From: Bacteroidetes bacterium UBA7368
Lineage (GTDB): Bacteria > Bacteroidota > Rhodothermia > Rhodothermales > UBA10348
Length of the DNA: 15,491 nucleotides
Direction of reading: 5' to 3'
NCBI GenBank assembly: GCA_002469915.1
Contig: DKOG01000163.1
Span: 1-15,491, forward strand
Under the pieces are notes generated by a model. It had not been told where the DNA came from, did no database searches, and saw only the letters and a program-made list of their open reading frames with translations. Of this stretch, positions 7,980-15,491 are shown piece by piece. The position numbers and the translations under genes were made by a program. Position 1 is the stretch's first letter. Every line of letters starts with the position of its first letter.

Positions 7980-9071
7980 ATGTTTCAATCAGCTACGTTT
8001 CAGAAATATCTACTACCAGGCTTTGTCTTTCAATCCATCATTATTGGTGGTGGATATGGTACGGGACGTGAATTGATTGAATGGTTTATGAGTCAGGGGC
8101 CTATTGGCGGGCTTTTAGGTATGTTGGTTTCCACTATCATTATGGGTGTGGTACTGGCATTCACCTTTGAATTGGGACGCCATTTCCATGCCTTTGATTA
8201 TCGGGTCTTCATGCAGAAGCTACTTGGGAAAGCCTGGTTTGCTTTCGAGATAACCTACCTGGCCATGCTCGTACTGATCGTTTCAGTCATGGGGTCAGCC
8301 GCTGGAGAGCTTCTGAATCGCATGCTAGGCTGGCCTGAACTCGCCGGTATTATCGTGCTGATTACAGCTGTGGGTTGGATGTCCTTTTACGGAAACGAGC
8401 TCATTGAAAAAGTATTTTCTCTCTGGTCCGTCGTTTTATATCTGACTTTCTTTGGTGTCATCGCCGCCGCACTGTTCATGTTTAGCGATCGCATAGGGGA
8501 GGTTATCGTCCAATTCGATCCCGAGTCAAACTGGGTCATGAGCGGCATCAAGTACGCCGGGTACAATGTGGGCCTCGCTCCTGCTGCGTTCTTTGTATTG
8601 CGTCATCTTGAAACACGAAAAGAAGCCATGACGTCCGGACTCATTGCAGGGATGTTAGGTATGATTCCTGCTTTGTTTGTGTTTGTAGGAATGCTGGCGG
8701 TATATCCTGAGGTCCTTGGAGAGTCCATACCAGTAGACTTCCTGTTGACCACACTCGGGTGGCCATGGCTTCGAGTGTTGTTTCAGATCGTACTTTTTGG
8801 CACCCTGATTGAGACAGGGGTAGGTGTTATTCACGGATTCAACGAGCGCATTGCCGGGGTATATCACCAGAAAGGCAAAGAAATGCCTCGCGGATTGAGA
8901 ATAGGTATTGCAGCTATTCTGTTACTCATCGCCATCTTTTTGGCTGATGCGATAGGAATCGTAGATCTAATCGCAAAAGGCTATGGCACGCTAACTTGGC
9001 TCTACTGGGTGGTCTTCTTGTTACCCGTTTTGATACTCGGAGTTAGGCACGTGTTTTTCTCGCAACGTTAG
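7980..9071 (+). CDS. YkvI-like integral membrane protein (COG3949 family)
   Basis: The product has 363 residues and is almost entirely hydrophobic, with about ten membrane segments by eye, close to the length of Bacillus YkvI. The N-terminal [12 protein letters not shown] (residues 23-34), a break in the first helix, is characteristic of the YkvI group, which is distantly related to amino acid/cation symporters of the APC/LeuT-fold type. A second helix region with [16 protein letters not shown] is also typical. It would act in the inner membrane; the substrate is unknown. GATGAGG at 7966-7972 is a good ribosome binding site 7 bases before the ATG. It follows the propeller gene by 21 bases, which suggests a two-gene unit. 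Its TAG stop overlaps the stop of the convergent amidase gene by 4 bases with no terminator between. Confidence 0.82.
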   Translation: MFQSATFQKYLLPGFVFQSIIIGGGYGTGRELIEWFMSQGPIGGLLGMLVSTIIMGVVLAFTFELGRHFHAFDYRVFMQKLLGKAWFAFEITYLAMLVLIVSVMGSAAGELLNRMLGWPELAGIIVLITAVGWMSFYGNELIEKVFSLWSVVLYLTFFGVIAAALFMFSDRIGEVIVQFDPESNWVMSGIKYAGYNVGLAPAAFFVLRHLETRKEAMTSGLIAGMLGMIPALFVFVGMLAVYPEVLGESIPVDFLLTTLGWPWLRVLFQIVLFGTLIETGVGVIHGFNERIAGVYHQKGKEMPRGLRIGIAAILLLIAIFLADAIGIVDLIAKGYGTLTWLYWVVFLLPVLILGVRHVFFSQR

Positions 9072-10570
9072 TTGAACAGGTCCGGGGATTTTCTTCGTTG
9101 GGTGGCCTGTTCGTACGAGTAGGCAAACCTGATCAAATCTGGTTCTGCGAAGAGTCTTCCGATAAAGGTCATCCCAACGGGAAGTCCTCCTTCGGTAAAT
9201 CCGATGGGGACCTGAATGGCAGGGAGGCCGGACTGCGGAGATAAGTACTGGCTGTTATCTCCGGCTGGAGAGTCCCAATCACCAATTTCTCGCGCCGGAT
9301 AGCTCCAGGTTGGGTAAACGAAGGCATCCAACTCATGTACGTCCATTGCGCTGAGCACCGTCTCCCGAAATGTAATATTTGGCTGATGAGTATAGAGGTC
9401 AGGGCATGGTGGCTCAGTCCATGCGGCCGTGAACTCGAGCGTGCCTTTGATGTAATCGGCGTACAGACCTGTCTCGATGATGTCGTTCAATGTACCGTAT
9501 GGAAATGATGCCCCACGGGAAGCAAAGTATTGCTCGACATCGTTCTTGAAGACCTCGCACCAGATGTCCTCGCTCATCTCCAGATTTGGGATATCAAACG
9601 GATCGATAAGTATTGCACCGGCTGCCTCAAGATCCGAAACGGCCTCTTCCATACGCGCCAGAACATCCGCATTAGTTGAGTCCGGGCGCATATACCACCT
9701 GAATACTCCGATTCTGGCATCTTTAAGGCCATCTAGGTCTAGATAGTCCAAGTAGCTTTCAGGCATCTGACCTTCACTGCGAGCCGTTATGGGATCAGCC
9801 GGGTCGTGTCCAGCTATGACGTCCAACACTCTCGCTGCGTCCTCAACGGTGCGGGCCATCGGGCCACCAATGTCGTTGCGCAAATAGAGCGGTACAATGC
9901 CATCTCGGCTCGTGAGTCCCATGGTTGAACGGATTCCAACGAGCGCATTGTGGCTCGATGGCCCGCGAATCGAATTCCCGGTATCAGTGCCCAGTCCGAT
10001 CAATCCTAGGTTAGCGGCAACGGCTGCTGCGGTTCCTCCACTTGAACCAGCGGGCACGCGGGATAAATCATAGGGGTTGCGGGTGGTGCCATCGATAGAG
10101 CTAACCGTTACGAAAGGAGAAAAGGCCCATTCAGCCATATTCGTTTTTCCGAGAATCACGGCTCCTGCCTCTCGAAGTCGTGCGACTTGCCAAGCATCGT
10201 CAGGCGGAAGGAGCCCTTCGAGGGCCTTCGAACCGGCAGTAGTTTGCAGGTCGAAAGTATCATAATTGTCCTTGATGACGACTGGAATTCCGTGCAGGGG
10301 CCTAAGAACACCGGTACGCCTAAATTCTTCGTCTAATTTGGCAGACGAAGCGATAGCACGCTCGTTTAAAATGATGAATGCATTAAGCGTATCATCATAT
10401 TCGGCGATGCGTTCTAGGTATAACTCTGTTAACTGCTGCGCTGTAAGGGTACCGGCTTCGAAAGCTGTATGGACGTCAGAGACGGTCGTTTCTCTGACGT
10501 CAAAGGCTGGCGACGAACAGGCTGAAAGCACCAACAGGGAGAGACCTATAAAACTAATATGATTTTTCAT
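9068..10570 (-). CDS. Exported lipoprotein amidase (amidase signature family)
   Basis: The product has 500 residues. The N-terminus is a lipoprotein signal with lipobox LSAC (C18), so the mature protein is probably membrane-anchored outside the cytoplasm, unlike the cytosolic GatA. The amidase-signature triad is intact: K100 in VVIKDNYD, cis-Ser S176 in AGSSGGT and nucleophile S200 in [13 protein letters not shown]. The S176-S200 spacing of 24 equals that of the family (for example 217/241 in FAAH). The usual GGSIR is GNSIR here. It hydrolyses an amide bond, but the substrate (peptide-like, acyl amide or other) is unknown. Its ATG overlaps the stop of the upstream kinase gene (ATGA), so the two are likely translated in a coupled way. 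There is no GatB or GatC nearby, against a tRNA amidotransferase role. Confidence 0.9.
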   Translation of the reverse strand: MKNHISFIGLSLLVLSACSSPAFDVRETTVSDVHTAFEAGTLTAQQLTELYLERIAEYDDTLNAFIILNERAIASSAKLDEEFRRTGVLRPLHGIPVVIKDNYDTFDLQTTAGSKALEGLLPPDDAWQVARLREAGAVILGKTNMAEWAFSPFVTVSSIDGTTRNPYDLSRVPAGSSGGTAAAVAANLGLIGLGTDTGNSIRGPSSHNALVGIRSTMGLTSRDGIVPLYLRNDIGGPMARTVEDAARVLDVIAGHDPADPITARSEGQMPESYLDYLDLDGLKDARIGVFRWYMRPDSTNADVLARMEEAVSDLEAAGAILIDPFDIPNLEMSEDIWCEVFKNDVEQYFASRGASFPYGTLNDIIETGLYADYIKGTLEFTAAWTEPPCPDLYTHQPNITFRETVLSAMDVHELDAFVYPTWSYPAREIGDWDSPAGDNSQYLSPQSGLPAIQVPIGFTEGGLPVGMTFIGRLFAEPDLIRFAYSYEQATQRRKSPDLFN

Positions 10571-13200
10571 CTTGGTGGGGCGATAGATTTTAAAAACTGG
10601 TCTGCTCCGGTGATCACACTAAAATTGTGATACATGTCAGGGTCTTCTTCCGATTCGAAAATGAGTATTTCTCCGGAATCAAGCATGTGACCACTATAGA
10701 AATATTCTGATTCATAGAGAAGAGTAGGCTCTCCAAAAACACTAACCCGCCCTGAAGCAGACAGACTTTGCTGCAGTAACCTGTTTTCGTTGTAGTCATT
10801 GAGCAACAGAGCCTTTGAATCTGTCGTCCAGGATTCTAGGATAAAAAAGTCTCCATCAAGGGACAGTCGTCCTATTCCATTCCGGGGCGAAACGGAAACC
10901 TGAGCATTCCCGTTCACAATGTGGGTGTAGGCTACCCGTTGACCATCGGGGCTAAACTGCCCATTTAACGCCTCCAGGCGCTGATCCAGAAACGGGGTAA
11001 ATTCAGACGTATTGAGGTCCAGTAGCCCGAAGCGCTGCGCATCACTTTCAAAAGACGATGATGAGATCAGCAAAAAGTTAGCGTCAGGTGTCCAGTCGTT
11101 AATGGCGATGCTTTCCCTGTTCCCCATTGGAAACGAACGCCGTTGAGTTGGATCAGAAACCGAAATGATCTCAATATATTCTTCCCCATTCCTATCTGTG
11201 ACGTAGGCGATTTGGTCCTCAGACGCAGAAAACGTCGGTTCTTCAATTAGAGGTTCCTGTATCAGGACCTCTTCATACGATGTGTAGGGATCCGAAATCA
11301 GCATCTCCATCGAGTTCTCGCCGACATCTCTAACGGTAACTACTGTGCCCTTTCCGGAGACGCCGAGAATTGTGCTGCTTGTAGACGTGAGGGTAACGGG
11401 AGCGTTATCCGGATCATTGAGCTTCCAGGCTCTAAAACTCTCTTCTTGCGGTTCGGGTTGATAGATGATCCAATGATTTGGGTGATATAAGACCGAATGC
11501 ATATTTGCATTAAACAAGTTGACTTTAGGTCCCGTCATGGAAAGGGTGGCCAAATCAAAGGGTTGGGCTACAATCTGATCGCTATCCCACAAGGAATAAA
11601 TGAGGTGACCGCTTGGTGCATATTTGGCATGAAGACCTCCGCTAATTACCAAGGTTGATTCACCCGTATCTCGATCTACTACACGAATCTCACTCTCTTG
11701 GTCGGCGGCGTCCATAATGGCCGTGTACAAAACGTATCTGGAATCAGGAAGGAGCTTGGGCCACCAATAAAAACGCTCGCCCTTCAACGTATCCGGTGAT
11801 GCTACAACAGAAGACGGATCTCCATTTAGGTACAGTTCACGAATGACACCGTTTTGGGGGTCGATTAAAATGGAGTTATTGGAAGACCACTCGATATCTG
11901 AGTTAGCAGCCCCATCCAGCGTGGACAGTAGTTGCCCAGACGGGGAGTACAGATATAGGGATGTTGTACTCGCAACAGCAAGAGTCTCTCCGTCAGGCGA
12001 ATATTCGACTGCCGACATTTCGTCTAAATCTGCTATTTTGAGAGTTTCTCCTGCCCTCAAATCTCTACGGAAGAGTCCGATCATTCCGGATGACGTATCC
12101 ACTCCGTTGAAGACCACATACTGACCATCAGGCGAAAAATCAGGGTACCCTGCCTCTCTGACTTCTGGAAAAGTCAGCGTGAACCGAAAGGAATCCTGTG
12201 ATTCAGGAGCGGGTGGGGATCCCGTCAATGATCCTGCAATGAACCCGCCTGTAAGCAGTAAGGCGCCCAAGGCGTAGGCCATCCAGGAAGGGAAGGTGGT
12301 CTTTTTCTCTGGCTCTTGAGCGAGTGTGTGGTGGGCCGAAGCTGAAATACTAGACACTCTTGAGGGACGATGAACTACGTTCTTTAAGTCCACAATGAGA
12401 TCTGCTGCAGAGTTATATCGAGAGGACGCTTCTTTAGCAAAAAGCTTATTCGTGATCCATTCCAAGTCCATTGGTACGCCCGTACGCAATGCCGTCAATG
12501 GCTTGGGCTCCTCATTCATGATCGAATACACGATCGCTTGTTCGTAATCTCCTCCAAACGGCAGTGTGCCGGTAATCATTTCGTAGATCACGACGCCAAG
12601 CGCCCACAGATCCGTGCGGTGATCCACTTCGTTACCCCGTGCCTGCTCGGGACTCATGTAGGCTATCGTTCCCATGGTTGAGCCCATTCGGGTTAGCATG
12701 GTCGACTGAGCCGTTTTGGCTAATCCGAAGTCTAGCACTTTGGCTCGGGCATTTTTGTCGAGCATGACATTGGCTGACTTGATGTCCCGGTGCACAATGC
12801 CTTTTTCATGGGCTTCTTTGAGGGCTTCCGCAATTTCGGTGGCAATACGAATGGCTTCCTCAATGACCATGGGGCCTTCCTTGATCCGCGTTTCAAGGGG
12901 TTGTCCATCAATGAACTCCATGGCGATAAATGGCCTTAAATCATCACTGCTGGATCCTTCTGGAATCGCCTCATCGATTTCAAAAATGCTGGCAATGTGA
13001 GGATGATGGAGTTGTGCAGCAGCTTTTGCCTCTCGATAAAAACGAGTCCGGTCGTCCTGATTGGTCAAGGCGGTCGATGGGAGCAGCTTGAGCGCAACCG
13101 TTCGGTCTAGCTTCGTATCGGTTGCTTTATACACAATGCCCATGCCACCGCGGCCTATTTCGGCGTCGATGGTATAGTGGGAGAGTTTCGTACCGACCAT
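10567..13200 (-). CDS. Transmembrane Ser/Thr protein kinase with TolB/PD40-type beta-propeller sensor
   Basis: The product has 877 residues. Residues 8-275 are a Hanks-type kinase with every key motif: glycine loop G16-R-G-G-M-G21, K38 in VALKLL, E57, HRD at 137-139 (HRDIKSANV), DFG at 157-159 and SPE at 183-185, so it should be active. A basic juxtamembrane region leads to one membrane helix (about 306-326). After it, residues 335-877 contain propeller repeats with FSPDG (355-359), YSPDG (400-404) and FSPDG (749-753), as in PD40/TolB-like domains. The kinase would therefore sit in the cytosol with the propeller outside, sensing or binding a partner. The amidase gene overlaps its stop by 4 bases. 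A CAGGATT sequence just before the ATG is a weak ribosome binding site. The phosphorylation targets are unknown. Confidence 0.9.
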   Translation of the reverse strand: MVGTKLSHYTIDAEIGRGGMGIVYKATDTKLDRTVALKLLPSTALTNQDDRTRFYREAKAAAQLHHPHIASIFEIDEAIPEGSSSDDLRPFIAMEFIDGQPLETRIKEGPMVIEEAIRIATEIAEALKEAHEKGIVHRDIKSANVMLDKNARAKVLDFGLAKTAQSTMLTRMGSTMGTIAYMSPEQARGNEVDHRTDLWALGVVIYEMITGTLPFGGDYEQAIVYSIMNEEPKPLTALRTGVPMDLEWITNKLFAKEASSRYNSAADLIVDLKNVVHRPSRVSSISASAHHTLAQEPEKKTTFPSWMAYALGALLLTGGFIAGSLTGSPPAPESQDSFRFTLTFPEVREAGYPDFSPDGQYVVFNGVDTSSGMIGLFRRDLRAGETLKIADLDEMSAVEYSPDGETLAVASTTSLYLYSPSGQLLSTLDGAANSDIEWSSNNSILIDPQNGVIRELYLNGDPSSVVASPDTLKGERFYWWPKLLPDSRYVLYTAIMDAADQESEIRVVDRDTGESTLVISGGLHAKYAPSGHLIYSLWDSDQIVAQPFDLATLSMTGPKVNLFNANMHSVLYHPNHWIIYQPEPQEESFRAWKLNDPDNAPVTLTSTSSTILGVSGKGTVVTVRDVGENSMEMLISDPYTSYEEVLIQEPLIEEPTFSASEDQIAYVTDRNGEEYIEIISVSDPTQRRSFPMGNRESIAINDWTPDANFLLISSSSFESDAQRFGLLDLNTSEFTPFLDQRLEALNGQFSPDGQRVAYTHIVNGNAQVSVSPRNGIGRLSLDGDFFILESWTTDSKALLLNDYNENRLLQQSLSASGRVSVFGEPTLLYESEYFYSGHMLDSGEILIFESEEDPDMYHNFSVITGADQFLKSIAPPR

Positions 13201-13298
13201 AATCCTGAAGTGTGTGAGGGATGCCCAAATAACGGATAATATGCGTTAAACTCAATGAGTCTATGCTGCATTCGACCTTGAAACACATCCTGAATTGA

Positions 13299-13358
13299 TA
13301 GCGGCGCTTGCCAATGCTGGATTCATCCTATATATAGAAGTAGACTTTCTTGCCGCTA
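13299..13358 (+). promoter_or_regulatory. Promoter of the DUF1080-FKBP unit inside an inverted repeat
   Basis: TTGCCA (13308-13313) and TATATA (13331-13336) are separated by exactly 17 bases, a good sigma-70-like promoter for the gene at 13390. TAGCGGC (13299-13305) and GCCGCTA (13352-13358) form a perfect 7-bp inverted repeat that brackets it, a plausible operator. CTTGCCAATGCTG (13307-13319) is the reverse complement of 3359-3371 in front of the oxidoreductase gene. The 189-base gap also has to hold the minus-strand kinase promoter, which I could not place. Confidence 0.5.
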
Positions 13359-13389
13359 CTATTTTGATTATACCGAACGACCGCACTCC

Positions 13390-14139
13390 ATGGGATTATC
13401 CAGATTCATCTCTTTTAGACTGACACTCGTACTTTTTGCACTGTTATTACCCCTATCTGCGCTAGCTCAGGAGTGGCATCCAGAACTGACAGAACAATGG
13501 GAGCCGGTTCCGGCCATCGTTGAGCCGGGCACGGGCACTTCCGCCCCTTCAGACGCCATTGTACTATTTGATGGGTCTAATTTGGATGCGTGGGAGTCCG
13601 TGCGTGGTGGTAATGCGGGATGGGTGGTTGCTGAAGGCGCCATGACGGTTTCTGCTGGAGTGGGTGATATCCGCACTCGGCAGCAGTTTCGCGATGTACA
13701 ACTTCATATAGAGTGGAGGACGCCTGCTAAGGTCGAGGGAGACGGACAGGGGAGGGGAAACAGTGGTGTTTTCTTCCACGAGGTATACGAAGTTCAAGTA
13801 TTGGATTCCTACGATAACACGACGTATCCAAACGGACAGGCTGCTTCAGTCTATAAGCAGCACATCCCACTTGTTAATGCTTCCCGAGGCCCAGGTGTCT
13901 GGCAGGTATATGACATCGTGTTTTCGTCCCCTGTCTTTGCCGGAGATGGCGACCTAGTCCGGCCTGCTTTTGTGACGGTATTCCACAATGGGGTGTTGGT
14001 TCAGAATCATGTCGAAGTAAAAGGTGATACGGCCTACATCGGCCTTCCTGAATACATTCCACATGGAGCGGGATCGATCAAGCTTCAAGACCATGGAAAT
14101 CCGACTAGCTATCGCAATGTGTGGGTGCGCGAACTTTGA
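13390..14139 (+). CDS. Secreted DUF1080 / 3-keto-disaccharide hydrolase-like protein
   Basis: The product has 249 residues. Residues 1-26 are a signal peptide ending SALA, then Q. From residue 56 to the end there is one DUF1080 domain (concanavalin-like beta-sandwich), with the usual marks LFDG (59-62), QLHIEWRTP (104-112), RGNSGVFF (122-129), YEVQVLDSY (133-141) and the ending YRNVWVREL. Some members of this family have been shown to cleave 3-keto-glycosides; others are only binding modules, so catalysis here is an inference. It should act in the periplasm or outside. No Shine-Dalgarno sequence precedes ATG 13390. The FKBP lipoprotein gene follows after 96 bases without a terminator. Confidence 0.9.
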   Translation: MGLSRFISFRLTLVLFALLLPLSALAQEWHPELTEQWEPVPAIVEPGTGTSAPSDAIVLFDGSNLDAWESVRGGNAGWVVAEGAMTVSAGVGDIRTRQQFRDVQLHIEWRTPAKVEGDGQGRGNSGVFFHEVYEVQVLDSYDNTTYPNGQAASVYKQHIPLVNASRGPGVWQVYDIVFSSPVFAGDGDLVRPAFVTVFHNGVLVQNHVEVKGDTAYIGLPEYIPHGAGSIKLQDHGNPTSYRNVWVREL

Positions 14140-14203
14140 TGAGAGGCTTTTACCTGATGTGAGTTACGTATTAAGACGTGAACAAGGAAGGTGGAAAGCC
14201 GTA

Positions 14204-14238
14204 CATGAGCGCTTTGAAACTAATTAAAGACGCTCATG
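14204..14238 (+). promoter_or_regulatory. Hairpin that contains the start codon of the double-FKBP lipoprotein gene
   Basis: CATGAGCG (14204-14211) pairs with CGCTCATG (14231-14238), and inside it CTTT (14212-14215) pairs with AAAG (14226-14229), with one bulged A (14230) and a 10-base loop. The start ATG (14236-14238) is the last part of the 3' arm. No ribosome binding site lies just before it. A purine-rich AAGGAAGGTGG lies upstream at about 14184-14194. This structure could hold translation low. Confidence 0.5.
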
Positions 14239-15069
14239 AAACTGAAAAGGACGCCGATACTGGCCCTGATGGTGATTTTCCTCACCGCTTGCGGTGCCAA
14301 TGTTGCCGAACCCGAAGTTCAGATTACTGAAATCGCTGTCGGCGAAGGCATAGAAGCCGGATTTGGGTCGCAGGTATCCGTGCATTACACAGGATGGCTG
14401 TATGCGCCTGATTCAACCGGAAACAGAGGTTCGAAATTCGATAGTTCGGTGGATCGCGGTCAGCAATTCCAGTTTGCTATCGGTCTGGGACAGGTTATTC
14501 CTGGTTGGGACCAAGGTGTTTCAGGAATGAAAGTCGGCGGAAAACGTGAACTGGTTATTCCTCCAGAGCTTGCCTACGGCGATCGCGAAGGTGGCCCTAT
14601 TCCGCCAAATTCAACACTGCTTTTTGAGATCGAATTGTTTGAGGTTGTCGATCTAGGTGGAGACTTGGAAATTGAAGACTTGGCTATTGGAGACGGTGCT
14701 GAAGCCACGCCAGGCATGCTACTTGACGTGCACTATACAGGTTGGCTGTACAACGCCGATTCTACGGATTTCAAAGGGACCAAATTTGATAGCTCGGTAG
14801 ATCGTGGCGAAATGCTGGCTGGTTTGCCGATTGCAAGAAGCCGTGTCATTCCCGGTTGGGATTTAGGAATTCCAGGGATGAAAGTTGGGGGCAAACGTCG
14901 ACTGACGATTCCGCCAAATCTTGCTTATGGAGATCGGGATCTAGGGGTTATTCCACCTAACTCAACACTGATTTTTGATGTTGAGTTATTTAACGTAATC
15001 GATCCAGAAGTCGCCGCTGCAGCCGCAGCAGAAAATGAAACCGCCGAGGAGGCAGAAAGCAATGAGTAA
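14236..15069 (+). CDS. Lipoprotein with two FKBP-type peptidyl-prolyl isomerase domains
   Basis: The product has 277 residues. A lipoprotein signal ends in LTAC (C19). FKBP domain 1 spans about 28-138 and domain 2 about 143-255, followed by an Ala/Glu-rich tail. Domain 1 keeps the aromatic pocket of FKBP12-like enzymes: Y51, F68-D69, F78, V87-I88, W91, Y114 and F130. Domain 2 keeps Y167, F184-D185, V204-I205, W208, Y231 and F247, but the residue matching F78 is Leu (L194) in a changed segment (GEMLAGLPIA), so its activity or preference may differ. It should help fold periplasmic or envelope proteins, anchored by lipid. The start lies in a hairpin. The next FKBP gene overlaps its end by 8 bases. 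ATG 14236 is chosen because it alone gives the signal peptide. Confidence 0.9.
   Translation: MKLKRTPILALMVIFLTACGANVAEPEVQITEIAVGEGIEAGFGSQVSVHYTGWLYAPDSTGNRGSKFDSSVDRGQQFQFAIGLGQVIPGWDQGVSGMKVGGKRELVIPPELAYGDREGGPIPPNSTLLFEIELFEVVDLGGDLEIEDLAIGDGAEATPGMLLDVHYTGWLYNADSTDFKGTKFDSSVDRGEMLAGLPIARSRVIPGWDLGIPGMKVGGKRRLTIPPNLAYGDRDLGVIPPNSTLIFDVELFNVIDPEVAAAAAAENETAEEAESNE
15046..15052 (+). promoter_or_regulatory. Strong ribosome binding site for the third FKBP gene
   Basis: GAGGAGG lies 9 bases before ATG 15062, inside the Glu-rich tail codons of the preceding gene. It is the clearest Shine-Dalgarno sequence in the window and rules against the in-frame ATG at 15035, which it follows. Confidence 0.75.
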
Positions 15070-15412
15070 CGAATTAATAATCGATGATCTAGTTGTAGGA
15101 GAAGGCGCAGAAGCTGTCTCTGGGAAGAACATCGAAGTACATTATACTGGTTGGTTGTTCGACGTTAACGCCGAAGATAACAAGGGTACCAAGTTCGATA
15201 GTTCAGTCGATCGTGGTCAGACCTTTTCCTTTCCTCTTGGTGGCGGTAGAGTCATTCAGGGATGGGATCAAGGCTTTGCTGGAATGAAGATCGGTGGCAT
15301 GAGAAGATTGACCATTCCCCCGGAAATGGGATATGGTGCATATGGTGCCGGCGGGGTAATTGGCCCAAATGCTACGCTTATTTTTGACGTAGAGCTGATT
15401 GGCGTTGGATAA
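15062..15412 (+). CDS. Single-domain cytosolic FKBP-type peptidyl-prolyl isomerase
   Basis: The product has 116 residues, about one FKBP domain, with no signal peptide, so it is likely cytosolic. Pocket residues are present: Y28 in HYTGWL, F45-D46, F55, V64-I65, W68, Y91 and F108. Its opening (LIIDDLVVGEGAEA) matches the start of domain 2 of the preceding lipoprotein (LEIEDLAIGDGAEA), so the two probably arose by duplication. It would catalyse cis-trans isomerisation of X-Pro bonds. The start overlaps the preceding stop by 8 bases and has its own strong ribosome binding site. It is the last gene before the terminator. Confidence 0.92.
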   Translation: MSNELIIDDLVVGEGAEAVSGKNIEVHYTGWLFDVNAEDNKGTKFDSSVDRGQTFSFPLGGGRVIQGWDQGFAGMKIGGMRRLTIPPEMGYGAYGAGGVIGPNATLIFDVELIGVG

Positions 15413-15430
15413 GCCATACGGTAGTAAGAA

Positions 15431-15470
15431 AAAAGGGGCGGGTGGCTATTGCCACCCGCCCCTTTTCTTT
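15431..15470 (+). terminator. Intrinsic terminator, possibly bidirectional
   Basis: A perfect 16-bp stem (15431-15446 with 15451-15466) around the loop TATT has the core GGGGCGGGTGGC and ends in TTTTCTTTT. The A-run at 15429-15434 would supply a T-run on the other strand too. It closes the DUF1080-FKBP-FKBP unit. Confidence 0.93.
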
Positions 15471-15491
15471 TGAAGGTCCTTTTAGGCTATA

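Noticed and set aside
14024..14227. Open frame spanning the gap between the DUF1080 and FKBP lipoprotein genes
   Set aside because: Most of it lies out of frame within the DUF1080 gene, which ends at its normal family terminus, so it is not a frameshifted tail. The remaining 29 codons resemble nothing I know.
14205..14330. A 41-codon frame with a better ribosome site than the lipoprotein start
   Set aside because: Its translation has no recognisable character and it overlaps the signal-peptide region in another frame. It may matter for regulation but I cannot support it as a gene.
15035..15061. Earlier in-frame ATG for the third FKBP
   Set aside because: The strong GAGGAGG lies after it and points to ATG 15062, and the extra residues are not part of an FKBP domain.
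1..15491. CRISPR array, insertion sequence, prophage or defence island
   Set aside because: No regularly spaced repeats, transposase, integrase, nuclease or terminal repeats were found on either strand.

Overview
The window reads as a piece of a bacterial chromosome from the Bacteroidota/Rhodothermota/Balneolota neighbourhood, probably a free-living heterotroph. The clues are gene content rather than a marker gene: a secreted protein of the sortilin/VPS10 propeller type, a DUF1080 (3-keto-disaccharide hydrolase-like) protein, a Ser/Thr kinase fused to a TolB-like propeller, several signal-peptide or lipoprotein genes, and weak or absent Shine-Dalgarno sequences before many starts. There is no rRNA, tRNA, CRISPR array, insertion sequence or phage gene that I can see, and base composition looks even across the window. 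The phylum is an inference.

Layout, left to right. (1) 1-1486, minus strand: an unrecognised 412-residue gene followed by the first 70 codons of an acyl-CoA (propionyl-CoA type) carboxylase beta subunit that runs off the left edge. (2) 1487-3450: a predicted outer-membrane beta-barrel gene with a structured, gene-free segment on each side. The upstream segment holds a strong terminator-like hairpin, and the downstream one several stems plus a GC-rich hairpin and T-run. (3) 3451-9071, plus strand: a Gfo/Idh/MocA oxidoreductase, a large secreted Asp-box/VPS10-type propeller protein and a YkvI-like membrane protein; the last two are probably co-transcribed. (4) 9068-13200, minus strand: a kinase-propeller membrane protein and a lipoprotein amidase joined by an ATGA overlap; the amidase and YkvI genes converge and overlap at their stop codons. 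(5) 13390-15412, plus strand: a secreted DUF1080 protein, a lipoprotein with two FKBP domains and a cytosolic single-domain FKBP, closed by a perfect 16-bp terminator.

Functionally, most of the window is cell-envelope biology: surface propellers, periplasmic prolyl isomerases, a signalling kinase with an outside sensor domain and an exported amidase. The oxidoreductase and the DUF1080 protein belong to families that meet in 3-keto-glycoside breakdown. Their promoter regions share a 13-base element in opposite orientation, which hints at common control but is not proof.

I see no clear new defence or mobile system. The best candidates for something undescribed are RNA-level: the structured segment at 3136-3346, the orphan terminator at 1777-1807, and a 12-bp hairpin that buries the start codon of the double-FKBP lipoprotein.
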